Positions 32,760 through 44,246 of a stretch of DNA of 64,000 nucleotides are shown one piece after another. A program made the translations under genes and the position numbers. Each line of letters opens with the position of its first letter. Position 1 is the first letter of the stretch. The notes below the pieces were generated by a model. It did not search any database. It saw only the letters and a program-made list of their open reading frames with translations, and was not told the origin of the DNA. The stretch comes from Areca catechu. Lineage: Eukaryota; Streptophyta; Magnoliopsida; Arecales; Arecaceae. The stretch spans positions 38,809,710 to 38,873,709 of the forward strand of contig CM038047.1 in assembly GCA_021397845.1 (NCBI GenBank). The letters are read 5' to 3'.

Positions 32760-35070
32760 GATTGTTAATACATCATTGGTAATATATTCTAAGATTTTCA
32801 ACATTCTATGTCTGAGAAATTGGAGTTCCATCAAGGTTTTCGATCTTGTGAGCTCCTCGTTGAAGGGCTTCGGCTACTTAGTAAGGTCCCTCTCAGTTTG
32901 GAGATAGCTTAGCTTGCCTAGTGGGTCTTGAGACTTTTACACGTCGCAGTACAAGGTCTCATGGGCAAAAAGTTTTTGACCTTATTCAGAAGTTGTAGTA
33001 CCGGGCAACTCATTGACGATATATTGCCATTCATAGGTAGGCTTGATTTTAAGTTTTTTTAGCAAATCAAGGTTGGCTCACAGTCGGCTTGAGTTGCTTG
33101 ACTCATCATAGTACTCGATCCACATAATCAATAATTCGATCTTGATTGGGATCATGGCCTCAGTGCCGAAAGCCAAGTTGAAGGAAAATTCCTTTGTCAA
33201 TATCTTGAAAGTTGTTCAGTCTGCCTAAAGCACTCCAGGTAACTCCTCGGTCCATCTATCTTTAGCTTTATCCATATTTGTTCTGAGTCCTTGTAGGTTA
33301 TCCGATTCATAACTTTTGCTTCTTCGTTTGACTGAGGATACTCAATAGATATAAATCGATGTTGAACATGGATTTTAGCATAGAAGTCCTCAAATGCCTG
33401 GTTGCCAAATTGTCAGCCATTATTGGTGATGATGGTGTGGGGGAATCTGAATTGGCATATGATGGATTTTCAAAAGACATTCTTGATTTTAGTCTCGATG
33501 ATGTGCGCCAAAGGTTCTACCTCCATCTATTTGGTGAGGTAGTCAATAGCAACGAGTAGAAATTTCATTTGACTGACTGCTGAGAAAAATGAATTCAGTA
33601 TATCTATACCCCACTAGATAACAGCAAAAAAGAAAAGAGATGAGTCAATTGACTTACTGATTGTCACTGGATGTTAGCATACTGCTGACACTGATCGCAC
33701 CTTCGAACGAGATCCATGGCATCTTCTCACAGGATGGGCCAATAGTATCCTTGCCTGAGTGCATTGTAGGCTAAGGACCTACCCCTTAGATAATTTTTAT
33801 AGATTCCTTTATGGATCTTCCAAAGTACATGGCTGACATCAATAGATCATAACCCACTTAAGCAGAGGGAATGAGAAAGACCTTTTATAGAGTTGTCTAT
33901 CCGGTAACACGAATTAGAAAGTTTTCCACTTAAGTTTTTTTTGCCTCCAAGGGGTTGTCGGGTAGGATGCCCTCTATCAAGAACTTGATGAACGAATCCA
34001 TCCAACTCGATTCATGGATAACTTGTTGGACTTCCTTGGTTTTTCTTGATACTGGAAACCTCCAGGTATTCGATGTAGGTCTATCCGATAAAGTTGTCTA
34101 CTAAAGTCACTAGTGGGAAAGTACATCTAGCTAGGCATTCTCGCAACGAGGAATGTGGAATATGTCGAAGCACTTAAGTACTGCTATGAGGGTCTGCACT
34201 TTGTCAAGATATGTGGCCATAGTCAAGTCTCAGACTTCATATTCATTGGTTACTTGACCAGCTACTAGCTAGGAATCGGCAAAGACTCTAAGGTTCATCT
34301 CTTCGAGCTCCTTGGCAAGCTTTAGTCCAGCCAATAAGTCTTCGTACTCAGCTTGGTTGGTCACCTTGAATGAGAAGTGTAGTGCATACTCGACAACCAT
34401 TTCTTCTGAGTCAGTCAAGATCAATCTAGCTCCACTCCCTTGGAAATTCAAAGCTCCACCCATATAAAGAATCCAAGTTATTCTTGGGTCAAGCTGCTCA
34501 GCAGGCTCTTCTTTAAGCTTATTGTTCGACCATGTATACTTGACTAGGAAGTCAGTGAGGACTTGGGCTTTCATAGACATCCTTGGATAGTAGGAGATGT
34601 CAAACTTATTGAGCTTAATTGCTTATTTGGTCATTCTCCCGAAGGTCTCTTGCCATTATAGGATAGCCCCGAGTGGTTGGTCGATCAAGATAACTATTGA
34701 ATGGGCTTAAAAATATGGCCTGAGATGCCACACAAAGATGATTAGTGTATTAACAATCTTTTCAAATTTAGAATACCTAGTCTTTGCATCATGAAATACT
34801 TAGCTGGTGTAGTAGATGGATTTTTGGACCCTCTTATCATCTACTCGAATAAGCATAGAGCTGGCTACTTTCGGAGATGTAGCAAGATACAAATAAAGCT
34901 CCTATCCAACTTCAGGCTTGGAAAGCAAAGGTAAAGACCTAAAAAAATTTTTCTGCTCTTCAAAAGCTTGTCGACATTCCTCCATCCAGGTAAAGTTATG
35001 AATTCAACATAGAACTTTAAAGAATAGCAATCATCATTCAATCGATTTTGAGATAAACCAACTAAGTATA
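32760..35070 (-). pseudogene. Tat pol remnant (RT end, RNase H, integrase)
   Basis: The clearest piece is 34580-34269: MSMKAQVLTDFLVKYTWS followed by ITWILYMGGALNFQGSGARL and EYALHFSFKVTNQAEYEDLLAGL, the RNase H of Tat/Ogre elements with the active-site Asp of the DGA motif replaced (MGGA). Upstream (35070-34600) lies the RT/RNase H connector (KNFF, YYTS). Downstream (33740-33620) is the integrase zinc-site region (CDQCQQYANIQ), and near 32830 its end (KIENLDGTPI). Stops and frameshifts are frequent. Dead. Confidence 0.75.
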
Positions 35071-35189
35071 CGAATGTGGGGACGAATGAAGAGAAGCCTC
35101 CATCACAGCCGCCAATGGTAGTGATGGCATAGGTGAAGGAGGAGTGGGAGATGACCACCAACAACATGAGTTCTAGCATATGATAGAGG

Positions 35190-36064
35190 CATTCATCGCA
35201 AGGAGTCTATGGCGTTCACCTCCATCGAAGGACCGCACCCATCCACAGGATCACTAGAATGTCATATTTTAAAATAACAAAATTATATAAAATAATCTGA
35301 GAAAAAATAGAATTTTAGTTCCATCTCTGATATTCGAGTCAACCTAATCAGGCTTGGGCTGGACTCGGACCTAATTTTTTTAAAATAATTCAGGCCTAAG
35401 CCTAGCCCAATGCCATGAATTTTTTTCATGCCGGGCTCAAGTAGGAGTATAACCTGGCCCGGCCCAGCCCAATTCCAGCTCTACTACTCGGCCTGAGAAC
35501 TCCTATGTATACCCTTCTTAGGAGGATTCGGATGAAGAGCGAGGATGTTTTTCTTGCATTAGTTCCCTTTCTCATTAGTCTTCCTCTTGTTGGGGGCTTA
35601 CTTGGCAGGGCAGAAAAGACCATGACTTATAGATGGTTTGTCTGTTAGAGGACCTCCCCCTAGGAGATCGGTGACTTACTCGGTGTGGCAAGCAAGAATG
35701 CGATCGATGAGGAGTCTGTCAATGAGAGGATCTCTCCTAGAGAGATCAATGACTAAGACAAGTAGCAGCAGTGAAAATGGCTGGGACCTCTAGCTACTAC
35801 TGCCTCACTACTGGTCGCTACTGCTGCAACCTTTAAACACCATAACCAGTGTATGGACCTGCTGCGTCAAGGTGGCAAGCAAGTCCTCCTAGATCACTGA
35901 TGGTGAGGGTGGAGGAGCAAGAGGATCCACTGTCGGACTGCACCATTCATCATAGTGTGGGGAGTGTTCGGTATGGCTAGTGGAGGCATTCTTCACTTAA
36001 GTCATCACCATGCTTCCAGGCTCCGGGCTCTTTTTCTTTCCCCTACCTGGTGTGCTAATCTATT
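35190..36064 (-). other. Degenerate leader/gag part of the Tat element
   Basis: No open frame of note. Near 36040-36062 the complement of ttcccctacctggtgtgctaatctattgcc resembles the primer region seen at 3662-3690. The rest is too decayed to assign, and some of it (35330-35480, repeated aggccta/gcccggccc) may be an unrelated insertion. Confidence 0.4.
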
Positions 36065-36969
36065 GCCATCAAATCACCCCCTACTAGAATCATGGCAGTG
36101 CATGAGGATCTCCCAACCTTTTGTAGTGGGAAGAGGTGCTACTCCAGGTATCTCTCAGATAGAGGCATGCAAGAACAATCCCTTGATCGGTGGTAGCCGA
36201 CGAGGGATCTCTGATGCTTAAGTCAGCAAAAGAGTGAGATTGGCTATAGCAGCCGGAGCTGAGAGCAGTGGTAAGATTGAATGAGCATGTGATTAGAGAG
36301 GGGTATCAAAAATGTACCTTCATCAGGGTTCCCTCTTATTAATTTATAGAGTCATGCAAGGTAACAGTATGCCATTAGGGAGATGGCCTCCTTTGACATA
36401 ACAAAATTTATTGAGATATTGGGATTGTATCTCTTAGGATCTTTTATGTTAGTATCTTTCTATTAAGATGGCAAGTTTTATTGAGATCCTATTTGTCACG
36501 ATTTTGTCCGCTATGATCTCTGCTGAGATAGCTGTGATTGGTTGGCTTCTATCATCTACTCGAGCATCATGGGCTCTGAGTACTAGGGTTGCCTGTTATT
36601 GTTTGCCGCAGAGGCCTTGACATTATATCCTAGAGTGCCTAACTAGGGCTATACTAATAACTAGTCGGATCCAAGTAAGTACTCGATGAATGCCTTTTCC
36701 GACGTGCCTGACTAAGACTACATTGATAGTTAGTCAAGTCCGAGTAAGTATTCGATGGATGCGCATAGAAGGATATCATGTCAGGCTTAGTCGTCTGTAG
36801 CTTCTCGATCTGGGATATAGCAACTAGTCAGTGTAGTAGCTGTCTTAGTCGTCTCCTTCATGGTCGTTGTCTGCTTAGCCAGTAGTCCGGTTGTTCTTGG
36901 ATGAATGTAACTTTTCCTTAATCGATGATTCAGTTGGTCCTCGAGGCTAAGTAAGCAGTTGCCATAACA
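36065..36969 (-). repeat. Tat-family LTR, about 905 bp
   Basis: On minus it begins TGTTATGGCAACTG, like the solo LTR at 23844 (TGTTATGATATG). Its right-hand counterpart near 36200-36360 (atgcttaagtcag, tatagagtcatgc) aligns with the LTR at 3686-4438. The inner boundary is approximate. Confidence 0.65.
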
Positions 36970-38990
36970 TTCACAATATAAATTGAGTCTATTCAAATAA
37001 ACTCAAGAGTTTTAATTGTTCTCAAAAAATGTAAATTTAAAATTTAAAATAGGATAAAGTTTTACGGGAAGTACAGGGAGAAAAAATTTCACAATTTTTT
37101 GTAATTTTTAAACTAAAAATATGATTTAAAATTAAATTAAATTTAAAATAGTAAATTGTATAAATAATAGTCATTTTTAACTATAATAAAAAATTCTCCC
37201 CGGAGGTCCATTATTTGGAGAGATTAGGAAAATTTTGATCGGTGTCCGAGTACACGATGGATCAATGATTTAGATATGAAAGCTACTAAACTCTAATATG
37301 AGGATAATATAAGAGGGAAAGGAAATAAAATTTTGAAAAAATAAATAAAATATAAAAATAAACTTACCCTTGGATTCATGTGCGTATGCTCCCCGCTACC
37401 ATGGGAGGAGGGAAGCTGACAGTGATCTCAATAAGCTGGTTAAAAAAAAAAAATACTAAGGTGGTAGCGCAGTTGGTGGGTGATCACGCTCACATCTCTC
37501 CAATCATGGGTCCGAGGCGTGATCCATGCGGTGACTCGATTAAATCCAGAAATTTTTAATGAGACACGTGACTGGGAACGGGAGTCAGCATTCTACTCTG
37601 GCAGCTTAGTAAGATCAGGCTGACGTATTTACCTTTGGGTGGAATAGCTATCCGAATCGAACATAGCTTGGCAGGGCGGACCCTGACATATTTACCTTTG
37701 GGTGGAATAGCTACCCAAATCAAACATAGCTTAGCAGGACGGGGGTCCAGTGGAAACAGCTACAGCAAGGATTTTCCTCCCTTCATTCCTTTTGTTTCAG
37801 GAAAAAAAAAAAAAAAAACCCGCTAAGACGAACTTTCGACCAAAAACAAAACAGTCCTGCTTTTTATAAAGACTGATACCCCTTTATTATTATTATTTTT
37901 ATTTTTTATTTTTTTTATTTTTTTTTTGACGGAATAAAGACAAGGACTTGTAACCGAGTAAATAAACCAAGATTCCTTTCCCCCCAATATTTGAATCCAT
38001 CCGAGCAGTTGCCAACAATAAAATCTCAACCTGCTTTTCCCCTCCTATATTCAAATTCTAATCCAATGCTTGAAAAATTTTAAATCATAAAAAAATATTA
38101 TAGAACAACTTAAAACAAAAATTATTTTAACTAGAATCTATTATTCCATTCTAAATATCCTAATATAATTAGAACTCTTTATATTCTTCATCCCAAGTGA
38201 TAGGTCAACAACCCATATCCATGTGTCTTGAGTAAATCATAACATACAATGCTCTCTTAATATTCATCTCTATCATCATCATGTTAAAATTCTATTGAAT
38301 ATCTAATCAAAGCTAATAAATATCTAGTTATCATGATTTGTAATTTTTTTGTGCTGCACCATTTGCACCAATGCACTTACTTGGACCACTTCTACACACA
38401 ACTCTAGTTACATACTTGCAAATGGTTATATCTTACATGAATCCATCATTCATGTATGCATAATGTATGTTCATATGCTCACATTTTTTTATTTTGCATG
38501 TCTCAGTTTGTGAAGCAAAGTTTAATCTAACATCATTTTATTAGCATGATTTTAAAAATTATATATCAATTTATAATAATTATTTTTATTAACTTGATTT
38601 CATAATATTTTCTTTTATTAGTATGATTTTATATTTTTTTATAGCATGATTTTATAATTTTTAAATTTTTTATATGAATTTGTACACTATTATAAATAAC
38701 TCCTAAAATATATTGAATAAAATTAAAAGAGAAATAATTAAGTCATTTTCCTCTCTATCATTCTCTCTTATTTTTTTCTCATTCCATAAATATTTTAATA
38801 TGATATTAAAGCCACCAATCACTAATATCCCACCATCATCTCTTTTATCTTTGCTATGGCCGTCATTGTTGATTTATCAATTTTTATTTTTTTACAAGTT
38901 ATCTATTTTTAGTGGATCTATAAATCACCTATTTTGTGATAGATAATTTAAAAATTCTTTATTTCAGATAAATTTGTAGCTATTTTTTAT
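36970..38990 (+). repeat. Diverged repeat block, copy 2
   Basis: Colinear with 22735-25500 (see that entry). It begins exactly at the outer end of the Tat LTR. It lacks the Tat solo LTR and the first SINE-like insertion but carries its own SINE at 37455-37818, close to where the other copy has its insertion. Confidence 0.75.
37455..37818 (+). mobile_element. tRNA-derived SINE-like element
   Basis: Starts with ggtggtagcgcagttggtggg, which resembles a tRNA pol III A box, followed about 40 bases later by gggtccgaggcgtg, a B-box-like motif. It ends in an A17 tail at 37802-37818. Between them a 63-bp segment (tga[c/t]atatttacctttgggtgg) is tandemly duplicated at about 37620 and 37683. It interrupts repeat block copy 2. 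Target duplications could not be fixed. Confidence 0.7.
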
Positions 38991-40116
38991 CGTTGTTTTC
39001 TTCTCTTTAAGCATTTTTCTATCTAGAACTCATTCTTTATCTAATTTGAAGTATTTTTCCTTTTTTTAAGGAGTTTTTTTATCTTTAACTTCTTTATCAC
39101 ATAGTTTGAGATATTTTTCTTCTTTTTAGATGCTTTTCTATCTCTGGCTCCTTCATTGCAAGTTTGGAATTTTTTTCTTATGTTTCAATATTTTTTTGTT
39201 TATGATTTGTTTGCTATCTAATTAAAGATTTTTCTTTCTTTTTAGATGTATTTTTGTTTCTGGCTCCTTGGTCATTCGGTTTAACATTTTTTACTTATTA
39301 TTGGACATTCTTTGTCTCCTTTATCATCTAATTTGAGACATTTTTTTCTTTGAATGTTGTTCTATCTCTAGCTCTTTCATTATCCAATTTGAATTCTTTT
39401 TATTTTTTCCAGATATTTTTTTGCCTCTAGTTTCTTTATCATCTAGTTTGGGATTTTTTTCTTTCTTTGAATATTTTTTTGTTTCTGGCTTCTTCATTAT
39501 TCAATTTAAGGTATTTTCCTTCTTTTTGAATATTTTTCTACCTTCGGCTCCTTTACAATCTAATTTAAAGCTTTTTTTATTTTCTTCTACAATATTTTTA
39601 TCTACAAGGATTATGTATTATCTTTGGTGGTTTTCTATTTAAATGCTACCCTTTTTTTTATGCTTTTATCAATGAGAATCATCAACCTTCCATCGCCTTC
39701 ACTTTGAATACTAGTCTTCTCTTCCCGTGGTATTTTTGTTCATAAGGATTATTGGTTCTTTCTCTTTTTTTAGCATTTTTATCTATATGAAAACATAATT
39801 TTCAAACTCAAGTTAGATCTACATTATTACTTTGAATTTGAAAAAAATGTTAGTATAATTTTAGGGATCACATATCAACTTATAATATTTTTTATTAACA
39901 TGATCTCATAATATTATTTTTGTTAATATAATTTTATATTAATTTTTTTATTAGCATTATTTTGTACCATATGTTATTATTTTTCGTATATGAAGTTTGT
40001 ATACTATTGTAAATAACTTCTGAGATATATCGAATGAAATCAAAATGCAGATAATAAAATTATTTTTCTCTCTCTTTCATTCTTATTTTTCCTCTCCTTT
40101 TACAAATATTTTAACA
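38532..40116 (+). mobile_element. Small non-autonomous LTR element with minisatellite interior
   Basis: The 5' LTR is about 38532-38800, followed directly by TGATATTAAAGCCACC (38801-38816), a primer site matching tRNA-iMet with three transitions. The 3' LTR is 39848-40116 (TGTTAGTATAATTTTAGG ... TTTTAACA) after the purine run gaaaaaaa. The interior of about 1 kb has no coding frame and is mostly tandem repeats. LTRs of about 270 bases place it near TRIM elements. A truncated relative is at 25000-25500. Confidence 0.55.
39010..39605. repeat. Degenerate minisatellite, about ten units of about 59 bp
   Basis: Successive T-rich units share the pattern tttttctatctctggctc, cttcattatctaatttga and gatatttttcttctttttgaatat. 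Units vary by substitutions and small indels. It forms the interior of the small LTR element. Confidence 0.75.
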
Positions 40117-40122
40117 TCTTTG

Positions 40123-40469
40123 TTTTTGGTAAACCAAAAAGGGAGGGGGAGGAGTTAGACCCCAGGCATGGCCATCCCCAAACGGTCCCCCAACCCCAGC
40201 CAGGGAATGTTCGATACACGGCGCATATTAATTTTTTTCGCAGCCATTCCCCATCCGAAGATGAGTACGTCAACCTGACTACCACTGGTATCAGCCGAGT
40301 GAATGTGATTTATTATATATATCCCTAACTTTTTCACTACCATAGACCAACAGGGGCTCCAGAATTATTTTATTAATTTTTTTTATTTTTTTAATTTTAT
40401 TTTTAGATTATTTTTCTACTTTTTATTTTATCATCGAACTTTCTCGTTGAAATATATCTCACCATTGAT
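40123..40469 (-). mobile_element. SINE-like insertion with exact 18-bp target duplication
   Basis: AATATTTTAACATCTTTG occurs at 40105-40122 and again at 40470-40487, exactly flanking a 347-bp insert. The insert body (40126-40365) is related to 23187-23464. The long, exact duplication fits LINE-mediated retroposition; a short T run at the left edge is the minus-strand tail. The insertion is a few bases beyond the end of the small LTR element. Confidence 0.8.
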
Positions 40470-40487
40470 AATATTTTAACATCTTTG

Positions 40488-41436
40488 ACCATATATTCTA
40501 TTGTGATATCAAAAATTCCATGACCATGTTTGTGCATTAATGTATGCATGCAGCTTGTACACCTATAACGCATGACTTTAGCATGACATATAGCTCTATG
40601 CATCTATCCATAATTGGCACCTTTTAGATATATGAACTTGTTTTTGTAGTTTACTTTTATTTAAAATTGGAGCCAATGCTCTTTACACACAAAATATTTC
40701 TACCATTCTCAGTCTCTTAAAGACTTCTAGTTTACCCTACTCCAAATTACACTTGGTATATGGTTTACCAATATATATGTATATACTTGATATATTCTTA
40801 AGATAATTAACCTTGCTATGATTTGGATCATCTTGAGGACCTGATATTCTACTTCGAACCAGTTGCTTTCAATGTTTCAACTGAGGCCTCTGTCTCTCTC
40901 TCATGCATCTACCATGCCTACCCTATTTATTAATGATTTTCTTCAAATTATTAAAGGAAAATCTTCCAGGGGGTGATTGGAATACATTTTTTTTTGAATC
41001 GAAGGAGACTAATTAAGATTAATTAGAACCTTAGTCATAAGATTAGAGTAATAAGGATGCGTTGATGTCTTATATTGTTTATCAAATTTGGCTAGCTAAG
41101 AATGAAAACATCTTCCAAAGCATTTTTCAGAGTCCCGAAATGATTTTTTACGGGAGTTTTTATCCAAGCTCAAGATCAAATCCAGGTAGCAACCTCGAAT
41201 GGATCTTTGATAGCAAGAAAAAACTATGCAAGAAAAAACTATGGATTCTTTTCACTATTTTCGATGATCCTACAAATGACTTATTTCTCTTGAGAGTTAT
41301 TACCCTCATATTTGCTCAAAGCCAACTTTAATAATTGTGTTAAGAACAGAGTTTTTTTTTTTTTTTGAGAGAGAGAGAGAGAGACAAGCTTTGTCATAAA
41401 ATATCATGGTTGTGATAGTAAATTTGCATATTACCT
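40488..41436. other. Intergenic segment with possible LINE relic
   Basis: Mostly AT-rich with no gene. At about 41065-41140 the plus translation YIVYQIWLAKNENIFQS resembles the LINE segment LAYHIWISRNELVFSS encoded near 62570, so a short L1-type relic is likely. A (GA)n tract lies at about 41368-41384. Confidence 0.4.
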
Positions 41437-42050
41437 TAAGGTTGCATTTGGTAGACAGTAATCTATCCAGATTACCGGTAATTTTAAAATGGGCCCACCA
41501 ATTAACTATGTTTGGTATTTATGTTAAATAATAATCTATCTTGAACCGGTAATCCGGATTACCTCTCATGTGGCAATCCAGATTACCTCAGGGAGAGGTG
41601 GCTATCCAGATTACCGAAGATATGGTAATCTATTTTTTTTTGACAAAATTGTCCTGTCCTTTTTCACTTCGATGAGAACGAAATCATCATCTCTTCCCTC
41701 TCCTCTGGTTTCTCCTCCTCATCATCGTCGTCCCCCAGGCACATCCATCTCACCTGCGCTCCAGTTTCTCCACCCAGGGTATGGCCACTCTTTCACTCAC
41801 TCTCTATATTTATCCCTTTCTCTAACTCTCTCTCCCCCCTTCCCAATCTATCGACATCTGTTATCGTTTATTGGCATTTTATTTTCCATTTTTTGTAATG
41901 GTGCTAGAAGTACCATAAATAGGAATAGGAAGCATCCTGTTGGCATTTTTTTTTTTCTTGACGGGTCGGGTTTGGATCTGGTGTCCAGGTTGGGAAAGGC
42001 GTCAAGACTCCCACAAAAAAAAAAAAATTTTTGGCGCTTTAGATGTTAGA

Positions 42051-42052
<2 letters not shown>

Positions 42053-42131
<79 letters not shown>
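42053..42131. repeat. (TA)n microsatellite, about 39 units
   Basis: Nearly perfect AT dinucleotide run inside the PIF/Harbinger element, upstream of the transposase. Confidence 0.95.
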
Positions 42132-42134
<3 letters not shown>

Positions 42135-42625
42135 ACCCTGCAAGATAACAAGAAGTTATCACTCATGCATTGCTATTTTGCTTTCCAACAATTAGTGCAC
42201 TATTGCAATGAATGCATCTCTGATGTATGTTAAATGGAATTTTCATGTCTGGCATATGTTTGATGTAATGCCTATATGGTTTTTCATGTAAGTTTTAAGG
42301 AGTCGGTGTTGAGAAATTTATTCAAATTTTATCCTACTTCAATCACACCAACATATAACAAATTACAAGTAAAACTATAGAAATTTAGAAACACAGAACA
42401 CCGTTTAAGATCATTCTAAAATACTATTTGAAAACCAAAAGTAAATAATAGAAATCCAAGAAACATAGAACAAAATCATAACCAAAACTGTAGTGCTACC
42501 CATATGTTGGTATTTATTTTAAATTTGATGTTAGTTTAACTTATAATTTGTTAAAATATTTATTTAAATGTGCTCAAATATATTACTAAAAAATATTTTT
42601 TTTTTGTGATCATACTATCATTTAG

Positions 42626-43953
42626 ATGGATCGACTACCAGCAGAGTTGCTTCCAAAAATAGCAACTATCATTGCAATGTACATCAACCTTTATAAGGCC
42701 TTTGTTGCATTAACTGGTATATTGCATACATATTGTGTTACTTTATTGATTGGGAGAAGTAAAAAGAGAAAAATGATTGATTTTGGTGAGTATGAAAGAC
42801 ACAAGATTAGAGAAATTAGTTTATACAAGATTGTATTTGATTCTAAGTTGACATGTATAGAAAATATGCGCATGGATGGGAGAAGTTTTCATGCATTATG
42901 TGATATGTTACAAATCACTGGAAGATTATCAAGTACGAAAAATATGTGTTGAGGAGATGGTTGCTATATTTTTACATATATATGCTCACCATGCTAAGAA
43001 TAGAGTCATTAAAAGACAGTTTGTTAGGAGTGGTGAAATATTTAGTAGGCAATTCACAACTGTGTTGAAGTCTATTCTTCTTTATCATAAAATATTGCTG
43101 AAGAAACCAGAGCCCGTTCCTGATAGCTCAACTGACTATAGATGAAAATGGTTCAAGGTACTTTTTCTAATTAGATGGATAAATATTATCTTCATTTTAA
43201 ATTTTTTTAGAAGCAATTTATATTATTATAATAATAATATTTTATTTATATTGTAGAATTGTCTAGGTGCCTTAAATAGGATATATATTAGATGCACAAT
43301 CCTTGACATTGACAAGCCTAGGTACAGAACAAGAAAAGGTGAAATAGCTATGAATGTTCTAGGAGTTTGTAGTCAAGATATGCAATTCATCTATATTTTA
43401 CCTGGATGGGAAGGATCAACTGCATATGGTAGAGTATTAAGAGATGCGTTATCAAGAATAAGAGGTTTAAAAGTAACCCACGGTAATAGCTCTACTTGTT
43501 TAAAACTTCTTTTCATTTATATGTTGAACTTATTTTCTAACAAGATTTGTACTTATGTTAGGTTATTATTACTTGTGTGATGCTGGATATACAAATACAG
43601 AAGGGTTCTTAACTCCATATAGGGGTCAACGATATCATTTGAATGATTGGAGATAAAATCATCAACCTACAATACCACAAAAATATTTTAACTATAAGTA
43701 CTCATCTGCTAGAAATGTCATTCAGAGATGCTTCGGTTTTCTTAAAATGAGATGGGCAATTCTTAAAGAGAAGTCATTTTATCCATTAAAAATACAAGCA
43801 AGAATTATGAATGCATGTGCTCTTCTTCATAACCATATTAGAAGAGAGATGTCCATTGACCCAATTGAAGATGAGGTGCCTGATATCCTCCTAACAGAAG
43901 AAAATAGCAATGAAGGAGAAATGATTGATCACGTTATGAGTACAAATGCTTAG
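42626..43953 (+). pseudogene. PIF/Harbinger DDE nuclease pseudogene
   Basis: Starts MDRLPAELLPKIATI, with LTCIENMRMDGRSFH as in HARBI1-like plant nucleases. A frameshift lies near 42945 (before CVEEMVAIF), a TGA stop at about 43143 (Trp position in KWFK) and a TAA stop near 43654. Introns are inferred at about 43160-43256 and 43483-43561 from GT...AG and continuity of the family pattern (DKPRYRTRKGEIA, VLGVCSQDMQFIYILPGWEG, LCDAGYT, PYRGQRYHLNDW). The three catalytic positions are all changed: GALN for GALD (43275-43277), TAYGRVL for ADSRVL (43425-43427) and NVIQRCFG for NVIERCFG (43723-43725). It cannot catalyse transposition. Confidence 0.88.
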
Positions 43954-44246
43954 ACTCAATTTAGAGATGACTTGGCACAACAAATGTGGGACCAATCCAG
44001 AGCTTGAAGAAATTCTCAAGACTAATACAAATTTTGTTATGTATTCAAATTTTATGTATTTGACTTTTATTTTAATATGAACATTGTTGCAAATTATTAT
44101 TGAACATTATTACTACCGTTTGGAATATGGATGCATAGTAATATTACTTTCGGATTGTTTGTCTTTATTCAACTTATTATTGTTGTTATTTTAATTTGCA
44201 ATATAAACATCTATTATCTTTTGTATTACATAATTATCATTTAGAT

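Larger units (their letters stand above)
32415..36969 (-). mobile_element. Decayed Tat-type Ty3/gypsy element
   Basis: On minus: an LTR (36969-36065), a primer region (near 36060), degenerate leader/gag (to about 35190), the end of reverse transcriptase, RNase H and integrase (about 35070-32760), then a tandem-repeat tail cut off by the copia element at 32414. The 3' LTR is missing. All frames are broken. Confidence 0.75.

Noticed and set aside
41570..42233. Plus frames of 159 and 97 residues at the 5' end of the Harbinger element
   Set aside because: Compositionally biased and partly translating the (TA)n microsatellite as YIYI repeats; no similarity to known element proteins.
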